A DNA stretch of 64,000 nucleotides from Maritimibacter sp. HL-12 (GTDB taxonomy: Bacteria > Pseudomonadota > Alphaproteobacteria > Rhodobacterales > Rhodobacteraceae). The position numbers and the translations under genes were made by a program. The stretch spans positions 2,884,163 through 2,948,162 of the forward strand of contig NZ_FXBQ01000001.1 of the NCBI RefSeq assembly GCF_900177545.1, given 5' to 3'. The notes beneath the pieces are model-generated. The model saw only the letters and a list, made by a program, of their open reading frames with translations, searched no databases and was not told the origin of the DNA. This document shows positions 41,736 through 51,172 of this stretch, piece after piece (the first letter of the stretch is position 1; every line of letters begins with the position of its first letter).

Positions 41736-42680
41736 ATGACCGATACCTCAACCAGTACCAGCGCCTTCGATGCCGAGAAGGAAGCGGGCTTCGGCGATTA
41801 CTTCGCGCTGCTCAAGCCACGGGTGATGTCGCTCGTGGTGTTCACCGCGCTGGTCGGGCTGATCGTCGCGCCGGTGCCGGTGCACCCGGTGGTGGCGCTG
41901 GCGGCGATCCTGTTCATCGCGCTCGGCGGCGGGGCTTCGGGCGCGCTCAACATGTGGTGGGACGCCGATATCGACCGGCTGATGCAGCGCACCCGGAAGC
42001 GGCCGATTCCGACCGGGAAGGTGGAGGAGGGCGAAGCCTTCGCCATCGGTATCGCGCTGTCGGTCCTTGCGGTTGTGATGCTGTTTCTCGCCGCCAACGC
42101 GGTCGCTGCCGGGCTGCTCGCCTTCACCATCTTCTTCTACGTCGTGATCTACACGATGTGGCTCAAGCGCGCGACGCCGCAGAACATCGTGATCGGCGGG
42201 GCGGCCGGGGCGTTCCCGCCGATGATCGGCTGGGCCGTGGCCACCGGCGGCATCAGCGTCGAGGCGGTGCTGATGTTCGCCCTCACCTTTGCCTGGACCC
42301 CGCCGCATTTCTGGGCGCTCGCGCTCTTCGTGAAAAACGACTATGCCAAGGCGGAGGTGCCGATGCTGACGGTCACCCATGGCCGCGCGATCACCCGCCG
42401 CCATATTCTCGGCTATACCCTCGCGCTCGCCGTCGTGGCGCTGGCGCTGGGGCTGACCTCGATCGGCGGGCCGATCTACATGGCTGTCGCGCTGGTTCTG
42501 AACGTGATGTTCATCAAGGGTGCCTTCGCGATCGCGCGGCGCGACGATGCCGCCTGCGAGGCCGACAATCACCTCGCCGAGCGCCGGTTCTTCAAGCTGT
42601 CGCTGGCATACCTGTTCCTCCATTTCGGGGCATTGCTGGTCGAGGCCACGCTCGCTCCGCTTGGCTTGGGGGGCTGGTAG
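41736..42680 (+). CDS. ctaB: Protoheme IX farnesyltransferase (heme O synthase)
   Basis: A 314-residue UbiA-family membrane prenyltransferase with about nine helices. The substrate motif [19 protein letters not shown] lies near residues 72-90 and the second Asp motif [14 protein letters not shown] near 198-211. It attaches the hydroxyethylfarnesyl group to heme b for heme o/a synthesis. It lies 31 bases after ctaC and 1 base before the small assembly gene. Confidence 0.96.
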   Translation: MTDTSTSTSAFDAEKEAGFGDYFALLKPRVMSLVVFTALVGLIVAPVPVHPVVALAAILFIALGGGASGALNMWWDADIDRLMQRTRKRPIPTGKVEEGEAFAIGIALSVLAVVMLFLAANAVAAGLLAFTIFFYVVIYTMWLKRATPQNIVIGGAAGAFPPMIGWAVATGGISVEAVLMFALTFAWTPPHFWALALFVKNDYAKAEVPMLTVTHGRAITRRHILGYTLALAVVALALGLTSIGGPIYMAVALVLNVMFIKGAFAIARRDDAACEADNHLAERRFFKLSLAYLFLHFGALLVEATLAPLGLGGW

Positions 42681-42681
42681 A

Positions 42682-42858
42682 ATGGCAACTCAGATCCGCG
42701 CCGAACACGAATTGCACCGCCGCCGGTTGAGCCGCAATGTCGGGCTCGGGGTGGCGCTTGTGCTCTTCGTCGCGCTGGTGTTCGGGCTGACCATCGCCAA
42801 GGTCGGCACCGACCCGACGGACGACCTTGGCGTGCCCGGAACGGAGGCCAGCCAATGA
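42682..42858 (+). CDS. Small single-helix protein of the cytochrome oxidase operon (CoxF-like)
   Basis: A 58-residue protein: charged N-terminus ([14 protein letters not shown]), one transmembrane helix (about residues 20-39) and a short acidic end. Its position between ctaB and ctaG is the same as for small CoxF-type assembly proteins in Paracoccus and relatives. It ends by ATGA overlap with ctaG. Function unproven. Confidence 0.75.
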   Translation: MATQIRAEHELHRRRLSRNVGLGVALVLFVALVFGLTIAKVGTDPTDDLGVPGTEASQ

Positions 42859-43436
42859 GCTTGAGCGCACTTCAGAAAACCGCCGTCAAGGCCGTCGGCG
42901 TCGTTGTTTTCATGGGCGCGCTGGCTTGGGCGGCGGTGCCGATGTATGACTGGTTCTGCCGTGTCACCGGCTATGGCGGCACCACCAATGCCGCGGTTTC
43001 GGCCTCTGACAAGGTGCTCGACAAGACCATCAAGATCCGCTTCGACGCCTCGCTCGAACGCGACATGCCTTGGGAATTCAAGCCGATGCAAAAGCACATG
43101 GAGGTGCGCATCGGCGAGACCGGGCTGGCCTTCTACGAGGCCTACAACCCCTCCGACGTGCCGGTTGCGGGAACCGCGAGCTACAACGTCGCCCCGTTCT
43201 CGGCGGGCTCCTACTTCACCAAGATCGATTGTTTCTGCTTCACCGAGCAGGTGCTGCAACCCGGCGAACGGGTGGTGATGCCGGTGACATTCTACGTCGA
43301 TCCCGAGATCGTCGGGGACGTCGAGGCCAAGTACGCCAAGTCGATCACGCTGTCCTACACCTTCCACCAGACGGAGCTGCCCGAGGAATTCGCCGGGCTC
43401 GCGCAGGAAGAGGCAGCGGAGCAGGCGACGAACTAG
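42855..43436 (+). CDS. ctaG: Cytochrome c oxidase assembly copper chaperone CtaG/Cox11
   Basis: A 193-residue Cox11-type protein with one N-terminal helix (about residues 10-30) and a periplasmic immunoglobulin-like domain. It has the copper-binding CFCF motif in [16 protein letters not shown] (about residues 121-136) and the conserved Cys in [11 protein letters not shown] after the helix. It inserts CuB into subunit I. Start overlaps the small gene before it. GTG/ATG context is normal. Confidence 0.96.
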   Translation: MSLSALQKTAVKAVGVVVFMGALAWAAVPMYDWFCRVTGYGGTTNAAVSASDKVLDKTIKIRFDASLERDMPWEFKPMQKHMEVRIGETGLAFYEAYNPSDVPVAGTASYNVAPFSAGSYFTKIDCFCFTEQVLQPGERVVMPVTFYVDPEIVGDVEAKYAKSITLSYTFHQTELPEEFAGLAQEEAAEQATN

Positions 43437-43512
43437 GACAAGGAAATATCCGGGCGCGCGGGCGAAGCCCGCCAGCCCCAACAGGAGAACCGGAAGGTCA
43501 GGGACGGAAAAC

Positions 43513-44313
43513 ATGGCTCACGCGAAAAACCACGACTACCACATTCTGCCGCCGTCGATGCACCCGTTGCTGGCGTCAATCGGTGCGTTCATCATGCTGT
43601 TCGGCGCGGTGCTCTGGATGCAGGGGATCACACCGTGGATGTTCGGCGTCGGGCTCCTGATCGTGCTCTACGTCATGTACGCCTGGTGGGCCGACGTGGT
43701 CGACGAGGCGCAGACCGGCGATCACACCCCGGTGGTGCGGATCGGCCTGCGCTATGGCTTCATCCTGTTCATCATGTCGGAAGTGATGTTCTTCCTCGCG
43801 TGGTTCTGGAGCTTCTTCAAGCACGCGCTCTATCCGATGACCGAGGGCTCGCCGGCTGTCGATGGCGTCTGGCCGCCGGCCGGGATCGAAACCTTCGATC
43901 CCTGGCACCTGCCGCTGATCAACACGCTGATCCTGCTGCTCTCCGGTGCCGCGGTAACCTGGGCGCACCACGCGCTTGTGCATGAGAACAACCGCAAGGA
44001 CCTGATCAACGGCTTGATCATCGCGATCATCCTCGGGGTGCTGTTCACCTTCTTCCAGGCCTATGAATACAGCCACGCCGCCTTTGGCCTGTCGGGCAAC
44101 ATCTACGGCGCGAACTTCTTCATGGCGACGGGCTTCCACGGCTTCCACGTCATCATCGGCACGATGTTCCTCTTTGTTTGCCTCCTGCGCGCGATCAAGG
44201 GGCACTTCACCCCCGAGCATCATGTCGGGTTCGAGGCCGCGGCCTGGTACTGGCACTTCGTCGACGTGGTCTGGCTTTTCCTCTTCGCCTCGATCTACGT
44301 CTGGGGCGCCTGA
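43513..44313 (+). CDS. ctaE: Cytochrome c oxidase subunit III
   Basis: A 266-residue seven-helix subunit III. Family segments include [22 protein letters not shown] and [20 protein letters not shown] near the end, with [23 protein letters not shown] as the C-terminal signature. It stabilises proton pumping of aa3 oxidase. A hairpin follows before SURF1. The 76-bp gap upstream contains AACCGGAAGG but no clear promoter. Confidence 0.97.
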   Translation: MAHAKNHDYHILPPSMHPLLASIGAFIMLFGAVLWMQGITPWMFGVGLLIVLYVMYAWWADVVDEAQTGDHTPVVRIGLRYGFILFIMSEVMFFLAWFWSFFKHALYPMTEGSPAVDGVWPPAGIETFDPWHLPLINTLILLLSGAAVTWAHHALVHENNRKDLINGLIIAIILGVLFTFFQAYEYSHAAFGLSGNIYGANFFMATGFHGFHVIIGTMFLFVCLLRAIKGHFTPEHHVGFEAAAWYWHFVDVVWLFLFASIYVWGA

Positions 44314-44351
44314 ACCGGGCTTGCGCCCCGGGGCGCGATCTGAGAACACCG

Positions 44352-44379
44352 AGGGCGCGGGGGGCAACTCCCGCGCCCT
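44352..44379 (+). terminator. Perfect 10-bp stem between ctaE and SURF1
   Basis: AGGGCGCGGG (44352-44361) pairs exactly with CCCGCGCCCT (44370-44379), followed by TCGTTTCGGG. The T content is modest, so it may partially terminate after ctaE or protect the upstream mRNA, lowering SURF1 expression relative to the oxidase subunits. Confidence 0.5.
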
Positions 44380-44396
44380 TCGTTTCGGGAGCATCC

Positions 44397-45068
44397 ATGA
44401 CACGCCAGATCCTTGCCGGTCTCTTGCTGCTCGCCGGTCTCGCGGTGCTCGTCGGGCTGGGCATCTGGCAGGTGCAACGGCTGGCGTGGAAACAGGGCGT
44501 GATCGCGGAAATCGAGGCGGTGATCCATGCCGAACCGACGGCGCTTCCGGCGACGCCGGACCCCCAGGCCGACCGCTACCAGCCGGTGCGGGTGACCGGG
44601 CGTTTCGAGGCGGATGAGCTTTTCGTACTGGTCTCCTCGCGCGATCTCGGTGCCGGGTTCCGGATCATCGCGCCGTTCGTCACCGACGAGGGCCGGCGGA
44701 TCATGGTCGACCGTGGATTCGTGCCCACCGAGATGCGCGACGCGCCGCGCGGGGACGGGGAGGCAACCGAGGTGATCGGCAACCTGCACTGGCCCGATGA
44801 CCGCACCAGCGCGACGCCGGACAACGACGTGGCGGGCAACTGGTGGTATGCCCGCGATGTCGAGATGATGGCGGCGGAACTGGGCACCGAGCCGGTACTT
44901 GTGATCGCCCGCGCAGCGACCGGGCCGGGCATCCTGCCGATGCCGGTGAGCACCGCGGCGATCCCGAACCGTCATCTGGAATATGCGCTGACATGGTTCG
45001 CGCTCGCGGGGACATGGGTGGTGATGACAGGCTTCGCGCTTTGGCGTATACGGCGCCGGACAAAGTGA
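44397..45068 (+). CDS. SURF1-family cytochrome oxidase assembly protein
   Basis: A 223-residue protein with one helix at each end (about residues 7-25 and 196-217) enclosing a periplasmic domain. Conserved family features include GIWQVQRLAWKQ after the first helix, DRYQPVRVTGRF, and the end NRHLEYALTWFALAGTWVVM. It handles heme a for subunit I. The ATG at 44397 follows TTCGGGAG. Between it and thrC a GC hairpin (45075-45094) occurs. Confidence 0.93.
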   Translation: MTRQILAGLLLLAGLAVLVGLGIWQVQRLAWKQGVIAEIEAVIHAEPTALPATPDPQADRYQPVRVTGRFEADELFVLVSSRDLGAGFRIIAPFVTDEGRRIMVDRGFVPTEMRDAPRGDGEATEVIGNLHWPDDRTSATPDNDVAGNWWYARDVEMMAAELGTEPVLVIARAATGPGILPMPVSTAAIPNRHLEYALTWFALAGTWVVMTGFALWRIRRRTK

Positions 45069-45074
45069 TCGGAT

Positions 45075-45094
45075 GCCCCGGAGCGAGCCGGGGC
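45075..45094 (+). terminator. GC hairpin after SURF1
   Basis: GCCCCGG (45075-45081) and CCGGGGC (45088-45094) form a 7-bp stem with a 6-base loop, 6 bases after the SURF1 stop; GGTTTCTTG follows. It may separate the oxidase operon from thrC. Confidence 0.35.
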
Positions 45095-45213
45095 GGGGCC
45101 GGTTTCTTGAAAGGGATCGACGCGGAGAGCATGTGGTCTCCGATCCCGGTTTCCGCTGGGGAACCGTTTCGGTTTCTTTCGGGAAAACCGGGCCAGACAA
45201 AGGACGTGAGCGG

Positions 45214-46599
45214 ATGAAATACGTATCGACCCGGGGCAGCGCGCCGAAACTGAGCTTCGAGGAAGCGATGCTGACCGGGCTTGCGCGCGACGGCGGGCTC
45301 TACGTGCCACAACGCGTGGCCGAGCGGCGGCACGACGAGATCGAGGCCTTGCCGGGGATGAGCTACGAGGAGGTTGCCTACTGGGTGATCAAGCCCTTCG
45401 TCGGCGAAAGCTTCGGCGACGCGGAGCTGCGTGATATCATTTCGCGTGCCTACGCCGGTTTCGGCCACGCCGCCCGCGCGCCGCTGGTGCAGCTTGGCCC
45501 CAACCACTTCCTGCTCGAGCTGTTCCACGGGCCGACGCTGGCGTTCAAGGATTTCGCCATGCAGCTCATCGGCCAGATGTTCCAGACCGCGCTCGCGCGC
45601 CGGGGCGAGCGGATCTGTATCGTCGGCGCCACTTCGGGCGACACCGGCTCGGCCGCGATCGAGGCCTTCCGCGGGCTTGACAACGTCGATGTCTTCATCC
45701 TGTTTCCCGATGGCCGGGTGTCGGACGTGCAGCGTCGCCAGATGACCACGCCGACCGAAGCCAACGTGCATGCGCTGGCGATCGACGGCACCTTCGACGA
45801 CGCCCAGGCCCGGCTGAAGGACATGTTCAACCATTTCGAGTTCCGTGACGCGGTGAAGCTCGCGGGCGTGAACTCGATCAACTGGGCGCGGGTGCTGGCG
45901 CAGGTGGTCTACTACTTCACCGCCGCCGCCTCGCTCGGCGGGCCGCTGCGGCCGGTGAGCTTCACCGTGCCAACGGGCAATTTCGGCGATATCTTCGCCG
46001 GCTATATCGCCCGCAAGATGGGTCTTCCGATCGAGAAACTGGTGATCGCCACCAACCAGAACGACATCCTGCATCGCACGCTTGAGACCGGGGCCTATAC
46101 CACGTCGCAGGTGGTGCCGTCGCTGTCGCCGTCGATGGATATCCAGGTCTCGTCCAACTTCGAACGGGTGCTGTTCGACGCCTACGGCCGCGACGGTTCG
46201 ACCGTGGCCGACCAGATGGCCGATCTCGCGCGCGGCGGCTTCACCATAAGCCAGGGCGCGATCGACTACCTGCGCGCGCAGTTCACCTCCGGCCGCGCCT
46301 CGGAAGAGGAAACCCTGGCGACGATCCGCGAGATCTTCGAGACCACCGGCGAAGTGCTTTGTCCGCATACCGCCGTGGGGGTGAAGGTGGCTTCCGCGCA
46401 CCTCGGCACCACGCCAATGATCACGCTCGCCACCGCCCATCCGGCGAAGTTTCCCGACGCGGTGAAACAGGCCTGCGGGCAGGATGCGCCGCTGCCGCCG
46501 CGCATGGCCGATCTGTTCGAGAGGCCCGAACGGATGACGCATGTGCCCAACGATCTGGCCGCGCTGGAAGCCCTGATCCGGCAGCGGGTGGGCGCATGA
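45214..46599 (+). CDS. thrC: Threonine synthase
   Basis: A 461-residue PLP enzyme converting O-phosphohomoserine to threonine. It starts MKYVSTRGSAPKLSFEEAML as usual for the proteobacterial type; the PLP lysine is in GPTLAFKDFAMQ (about residue 111) and the phosphate loop in VPTGNFGDIFAGY. ATG at 45214 has AAAGGACGTGAGCGG upstream; the longer frame back into 45073 is not supported. It overlaps the M16 peptidase start (ATGA), the common alphaproteobacterial pairing. Confidence 0.96.
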   Translation: MKYVSTRGSAPKLSFEEAMLTGLARDGGLYVPQRVAERRHDEIEALPGMSYEEVAYWVIKPFVGESFGDAELRDIISRAYAGFGHAARAPLVQLGPNHFLLELFHGPTLAFKDFAMQLIGQMFQTALARRGERICIVGATSGDTGSAAIEAFRGLDNVDVFILFPDGRVSDVQRRQMTTPTEANVHALAIDGTFDDAQARLKDMFNHFEFRDAVKLAGVNSINWARVLAQVVYYFTAAASLGGPLRPVSFTVPTGNFGDIFAGYIARKMGLPIEKLVIATNQNDILHRTLETGAYTTSQVVPSLSPSMDIQVSSNFERVLFDAYGRDGSTVADQMADLARGGFTISQGAIDYLRAQFTSGRASEEETLATIREIFETTGEVLCPHTAVGVKVASAHLGTTPMITLATAHPAKFPDAVKQACGQDAPLPPRMADLFERPERMTHVPNDLAALEALIRQRVGA

Positions 46600-47855
46600 T
46601 CCGGCTCGACACCCTCGCCAACGGCGTGCGCGTCGTCACCGAGCACATGCCGGGGCTGGAATCGGCGTCGCTCGGGGTCTGGATCGCGGCGGGCACCCGC
46701 CACGAGCACGCCCGGGAAAACGGCATCGCGCATTTCCTAGAACACATGGCGTTCAAGGGCACGAAGCGGCGCAGCGCGCTGCAGATCGCCGAGGAAATCG
46801 AAGATGTCGGCGGCTATCTCAACGCCTATACTTCGCGCGAGGTCACCGCCTACTACGGCCGCGTGCTGAAGCAGGACGTGCCGCTCGCGCTCGACGTGAT
46901 CGCCGACATCGTGCTTAACCCGGTGTTCGACCCGCGCGAGATCGAGGTGGAACGCGGCGTGATCCTGCAAGAGATCGGCCAGGCGCTCGACACCCCCGAC
47001 GACGTGATCTTCGATTGGTTGCAGGAAGTGGCCTTCCCCGACCAGCCGATGGGCCGGTCGATCCTCGGCCCCGCCGAGCGGGTGCGCGGCTTCTCCCGCG
47101 ACGATCTCGCGCGTTTCGTTGCGAAGCATTACACGCCCGAACGGATGATCCTGTCGGCTGCCGGGGCGGTGGATCACGACGAGATCATGCGCCTCGCCGA
47201 GGCCGCCTTCGGCCACCTCACGCCGAGCGGCGGCGAGATCTACGAACCGGCCGGCTTCATCGGCGGCGAGCGGCGCGAACTCAAGACGCTTGAGCAAGTG
47301 CATTTCACCCTCGGCCTCGAAGGCCCGGCTTACGGCGACGCCGCGATCTACACCGCGCAGGTCTATGCCGGGGCGCTTGGCGGGGGGATGTCGTCGCGGC
47401 TGTTCCAGGAGGCGCGCGAGAAGCGCGGGCTTTGCTACACGATCTACGCCGCCGCCGGTGCCTATTCCGACACCGGCATGCTCACGATTTACGCCGGCAC
47501 CGGGCCCGACGAGATCGAGGGCCTGGCCTTGCTCACGATCGACGAGCTGCGCCGCGCTGCCGACGACATGAACGTGGCGGAGGTTGACCGCGCCCGCGCC
47601 CAGATGAAGGCGGGGCTGTTGATGGGGCTCGAAGGCGCTTCGGCCCGGGCCGAGCGCCTGGCCCGGCAGGTGGCGATCTGGAACCGGGTGATCCCGCTGG
47701 AGGAAACCGTCGAGAAGATTGACGCCGTCGATCTTGCAGGCGTGCGCGAGTTCGCCGAAACCATGGCGGTGCAGACCAAGTCGGCCCTCGCGCTCTACGG
47801 TCCGGCCGAGGCCGCGCCCGGGCTGGAGGCCCTGCGCGAAAGGCTCGCCGCGTGA
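46596..47855 (+). CDS. M16-family zinc peptidase (mitochondrial processing peptidase-like)
   Basis: A 419-residue M16B peptidase. The inverted zinc motif HFLEHM (HxxEH) is at about residues 49-53 with the downstream Glu in EVERGVILQEIGQ. The C-terminal half carries the partner domain with EKRGLCYTIYAAAGAY. It resembles the single-chain bacterial relatives of mitochondrial processing peptidase. Overlaps thrC and the acetyltransferase gene. Confidence 0.93.
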   Translation: MIRLDTLANGVRVVTEHMPGLESASLGVWIAAGTRHEHARENGIAHFLEHMAFKGTKRRSALQIAEEIEDVGGYLNAYTSREVTAYYGRVLKQDVPLALDVIADIVLNPVFDPREIEVERGVILQEIGQALDTPDDVIFDWLQEVAFPDQPMGRSILGPAERVRGFSRDDLARFVAKHYTPERMILSAAGAVDHDEIMRLAEAAFGHLTPSGGEIYEPAGFIGGERRELKTLEQVHFTLGLEGPAYGDAAIYTAQVYAGALGGGMSSRLFQEAREKRGLCYTIYAAAGAYSDTGMLTIYAGTGPDEIEGLALLTIDELRRAADDMNVAEVDRARAQMKAGLLMGLEGASARAERLARQVAIWNRVIPLEETVEKIDAVDLAGVREFAETMAVQTKSALALYGPAEAAPGLEALRERLAA

Positions 47856-48439
47856 TGTTCGGTCGGACGCAAAAGGTCCGGATCGAAACCGCGCGCATGA
47901 GCTTGCGACCGCCGCAGCACGGCGATTATCACGCATGGTGCAACCTGCGCGCCGAGAGCCGCGCGTTCCTGGCACCGTGGGAGCCAAGCTGGGCCGCCGA
48001 CCATCTCAGCCGCAAGAATTTCACCAACCGGGTCTACTGGTCGTCGCGCGCGATCGCGCAGGGCACGGCCCTGCCGCTCCTCTTGATGCGTCGCGACGAT
48101 GGTGCCCTGCTTGGCGCGCTCACCCTCGACAACATCCGCCGTGGCCCGGCGCAGGCGGCCACCGCGGGCTACTGGATCGGTGCGCCCTTCGCCCGGCATG
48201 GCTACATGCGCGAGGCGATCGAGGCGGCGGTGCATTACGCGTTTACCACGCTCGATCTTTCCCGCATCGAGGCCGGCTGCCTGCCGGAAAACGCCGCGTC
48301 GCGCGGGGTGCTTGAAAAGGTCGGGTTCAAATACGAGGGCGTGGCGCAAAGCTATCTGCAGATCAACGGCCGCTGGCGCAACCATGTGCTCTACGCCAAT
48401 CTGCGCGCCGACCGGCGTGGGCGGACCGAGGCGGGCTGA
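47855..48439 (+). CDS. GNAT acetyltransferase, RimJ/RimL-like
   Basis: A 194-residue N-acetyltransferase, TARMSLRPPQHGDYHAWCNL at the start and the acetyl-CoA region GYWIGAPFARHGYMREAIEA (Q/RxxGxG/A type) followed by RIEAGCLPENAASRGVLEKVGF. This pattern matches RimJ-type ribosomal protein N-terminal acetyltransferases. The ATG at 47855 shares one base with the M16 stop; a GTG one codon earlier is possible. Confidence 0.88.
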   Translation: MFGRTQKVRIETARMSLRPPQHGDYHAWCNLRAESRAFLAPWEPSWAADHLSRKNFTNRVYWSSRAIAQGTALPLLLMRRDDGALLGALTLDNIRRGPAQAATAGYWIGAPFARHGYMREAIEAAVHYAFTTLDLSRIEAGCLPENAASRGVLEKVGFKYEGVAQSYLQINGRWRNHVLYANLRADRRGRTEAG

Positions 48440-48491
48440 GCACGGGGGCGGGTGTCGGCGCACCATCCGCCCGAAAATTGCGCGGACATGG

Positions 48492-48505
48492 TCACGCGGG
48501 CGTGA
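48492..48505. promoter_or_regulatory. Perfect palindrome TCACGC-GG-GCGTGA
   Basis: Same arms as the palindrome at 5122-5135, 53 bases before the start of a gene for an exported protein. AGGATGTG near 48528 could be a -10-like element, similar to AGGATAG after the first copy. The pair may mark a shared regulator or be coincidence. Confidence 0.35.
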
Positions 48506-48557
48506 GGCCAGGGCTCGCAGGCTTGTGGTAGGATGTGGCGATCACCGGAGGCCCGCC

Positions 48558-49367
48558 ATGATCCGTATTGTGTTCGCGCTGCTCATCCTTGCCCTGCCTG
48601 CCGCCGCGCAAGAGCGCATCCCCTCGCATTGCCTTGCGCTCGCGGGCGAGATCCCGGGGGCCAGTTATGTGCACCTTGCCGCCTGGAGCGATCCGCTGCC
48701 CGCCGGCGAGGTGCGGATTTCCTATATCGACCACGCCTCCTTCCTGATCCAGACCGAAGACGGTCTGGCGGCGGTGACTGATTTCACCGGCAACCTCGGC
48801 GGGGCCGATCTGGTGCCCGACGTGGTGACGATGAACAATGCCCATATCACCCACTTCACCCATGCTCCCGATCCGCGCATCGCCCATGTGCTGGAGGGCT
48901 GGTCTGCCGGTGGCGCGGCGGCGGAGCATCGGCTCGATCTGGGCGGCATGCTGGTGCGCAACGTGCCCACCGATCTGCGTGGGCGTGGTGGCGGCGTGGT
49001 GGAGAACGGCAACTCGATCTTTGTTTTCGAGGCGGCGGGGCTCTGCATCGGCCACCTCGGCCACCTGCACCACGAGCCCGATCCGGCCCAATACGCCGCG
49101 ATCGGGCGGCTCGACGTGGTGATGGCCGCCGTCGATGGCGGGATCACCCTCGACACCGCCTCGATGATCCGGGTGATGCAGCGTTTCAAGGCGCGGGTGG
49201 TTCTGCCGATGCACTGGTTCGGCCGCAGCACGCTCGGCCGCTTCCTCGATGGCATGTCGGGCGAGTTCGACGTGGTGGAAACGGGGATGCGCGAGATCAC
49301 CCTCTCGCTCGACAAGCTGCCCGCGCGGCCAACGGTGATGGTGCTGGAGCCGGGACGGCTCGACTGA
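48558..49367 (+). CDS. Exported metallo-beta-lactamase-fold protein
   Basis: A 269-residue protein with a signal peptide (MIRIVFALLILALPAAAQ) and an MBL fold of the UlaG-like type. Metal-ligand candidates are in NNAHITHFTHAPDP, CIGHLGHLHHEPDP and VVLPMHWFG. RISYIDHASFLIQTEDGLAAVTDF is the typical first beta-sheet. Substrate unknown. GGAGGCCCGCC precedes the ATG. Confidence 0.85.
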   Translation: MIRIVFALLILALPAAAQERIPSHCLALAGEIPGASYVHLAAWSDPLPAGEVRISYIDHASFLIQTEDGLAAVTDFTGNLGGADLVPDVVTMNNAHITHFTHAPDPRIAHVLEGWSAGGAAAEHRLDLGGMLVRNVPTDLRGRGGGVVENGNSIFVFEAAGLCIGHLGHLHHEPDPAQYAAIGRLDVVMAAVDGGITLDTASMIRVMQRFKARVVLPMHWFGRSTLGRFLDGMSGEFDVVETGMREITLSLDKLPARPTVMVLEPGRLD

Positions 49368-49403
49368 CTTGCGCGGGGCGCGAAACGGTGCATGCTCGCG
49401 TCC

Positions 49404-50828
49404 ATGACGACGCCCCCGCTCACCCCCGCCGATGACGCCTTCGCCGCCCGCCTGCGCGCGGCGGGCCTGCCCGACGATGCCTTTCGCCCGGTAGAGCCGC
49501 GCTATCTCGAGGAAGGGCGCGGTATCCTGCACGGGCGCGCGGGGCTGGTCGTCGCGCCGCGCAGCACCGAAGAGGTCGCCACGGTGATCCGGATGGCGCA
49601 CGAGGCGCGGGTGGGCGTGGTGCCCTACGGCGGCGGCACCGGGTTGGTGGGCGGGCAGGTCTGCCCCGATGGTCCCGCGCCGCTGGTGCTCTCGCTGGAG
49701 CGGATGCGCGCGATCCGGGGCGTCTGGCCGGAGGAGAACGTAGCCGTGGTCGAGGCCGGGGCGGTGCTCGCCGAGGTGCAGGCGGCGGCCGAGGCCGTGG
49801 ACCGTCTGTTCCCGCTCTCGCTCGCCTCCGAAGGCACCGCGCGGATCGGCGGTGTGCTCGCCACCAACGCGGGCGGCGTGAACGTGCTGCGCTACGGCAA
49901 CGCGCGCGAATTGTGCCTCGGGATCGAGGCGGTGCTGCCCGACGGCTCGGTGATGCACGGGCTGAAGCGGCTGCGCAAAGACAACACCGGCTACGATCTG
50001 CGCGGGCTGCTGATCGGGGCCGAGGGCACGCTCGGGGTGATCACCGCGGCATCGCTCAGGCTGTTCCCCCGGCCCGCACGCGAGGGGGCCGCGCTGATGG
50101 TGGTCGAAAGCCCGCGCGCGGCGCTCGATTTGCTGGCGCTCGCGGGCGCGCGGATCGGCGCGGGGGTGAGCGCCTTCGAACTGATCTCGGGGCAGGGCAT
50201 GGGCTTTCTCGCCGAGACCGGTTGCACCGCCCGCGCGCCCTTCGCCGATATCCCCGACTGGGCGGTGCTGATCGACCTCGGGCTGGGGCCGGGGGACGAC
50301 CCCGAGGCGGCGCTGGCCGATCTGTTCGAGGCGGGGGCCGCGGCGGGGCTGGTGTCGGACGGGGTGATCGCCCATTCGCAAGCCCAGCGCGCCGGGCTCT
50401 GGGCGATGCGCGAGCAGATCCCCGAGGCCAACAAGCGGGTGGGCGCGATCGGCTCGCACGACATTTCGCTGCCGCTCTCGGCGATCCCGGACTTCCTCGT
50501 GGAAGCGGGCGCGGCGGTGGCCCGGCTCGGACCATACCGCGTCAACGCCTTCGGCCACCTCGGCGACGGCAACCTGCATTACAACGTCTTCCCGCCCGAG
50601 GGGGCACTCATGGCCGACTTTCCCGGCGCGCGCGACGAGGTGGCGCGGACGGTGCACGATCTGGTTGCGCAGCATGACGGCTCGTTCTCCGCCGAACACG
50701 GCGTCGGCCGCTTCAAGGCCGACGATCTCGCCCGCTACGGCGATCCCGCCCGGCTCGCGGCGATGCGCGCGATCAAGACGGCGCTCGACCCGGCAGGGAT
50801 CATGAACCCGGGGGCTGTGTTGGGGTAG
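49404..50828 (+). CDS. FAD-linked oxidase, D-2-hydroxyacid/D-2-hydroxyglutarate dehydrogenase type
   Basis: A 474-residue flavoenzyme. The FAD-binding PCMH domain has PYGGGTGLVGGQVC (about residues 74-87). The C-terminal FAD-oxidase domain has AFGHLGDGNLHYNVFPPEG and SAEHGVGRFKADDL, whose His/Glu residues bind metal and substrate carboxylate. Alternatives within the family are D-lactate and glycolate oxidase subunits. An ATG four codons earlier (49392) is equally open; neither has a good ribosome binding site. The following 344 bases change composition. Confidence 0.9.
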   Translation: MTTPPLTPADDAFAARLRAAGLPDDAFRPVEPRYLEEGRGILHGRAGLVVAPRSTEEVATVIRMAHEARVGVVPYGGGTGLVGGQVCPDGPAPLVLSLERMRAIRGVWPEENVAVVEAGAVLAEVQAAAEAVDRLFPLSLASEGTARIGGVLATNAGGVNVLRYGNARELCLGIEAVLPDGSVMHGLKRLRKDNTGYDLRGLLIGAEGTLGVITAASLRLFPRPAREGAALMVVESPRAALDLLALAGARIGAGVSAFELISGQGMGFLAETGCTARAPFADIPDWAVLIDLGLGPGDDPEAALADLFEAGAAAGLVSDGVIAHSQAQRAGLWAMREQIPEANKRVGAIGSHDISLPLSAIPDFLVEAGAAVARLGPYRVNAFGHLGDGNLHYNVFPPEGALMADFPGARDEVARTVHDLVAQHDGSFSAEHGVGRFKADDLARYGDPARLAAMRAIKTALDPAGIMNPGAVLG

Positions 50829-51172
50829 GGGGAGGGGCAGGGTTGCCGTTGCTTGTGCGGGCAATCAATGACCGCCGCCAGCCCTTTGGAGACGGTAGCG
50901 GCTGCGCGTTATGCACGTGCGGCACTCTACAGGGACGGCGGGAAGCGGGCTTTCGCTGCGGGTGCGGGAAATTCAAGATCATGTCCCCAAAGCCGACTTT
51001 GGTTGTATCGTCCGGCTACGGCGCCTCTTAGGCGTCCTCGCAAGCTAGTCAGTCCTGTTCGTCATTGGGTCAAATCCGATATGAGAGCCTATCGCAACGA
51101 TCTCCGATTTAGCTGGTGTAACCACGATCATTTTCGTTTACCCAGTTCGCAATTCCCCGCAAAGGAAAACCG
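50829..51172 (+). other. 344-bp gene-free left flank of an AT-richer island
   Basis: No gene, tRNA or repeat is recognised. Composition falls from very GC-rich to mixed from about 50,840 on, and the last 100 bases before 51173 are AT-rich with possible promoter elements. It is probably the left border and promoter of the foreign-looking gene. Confidence 0.45.

Noticed and set aside
50829-51172. tRNA gene as integration site of the AT-richer island
   Set aside because: No cloverleaf or TTCRA-type T loop was found on either strand.
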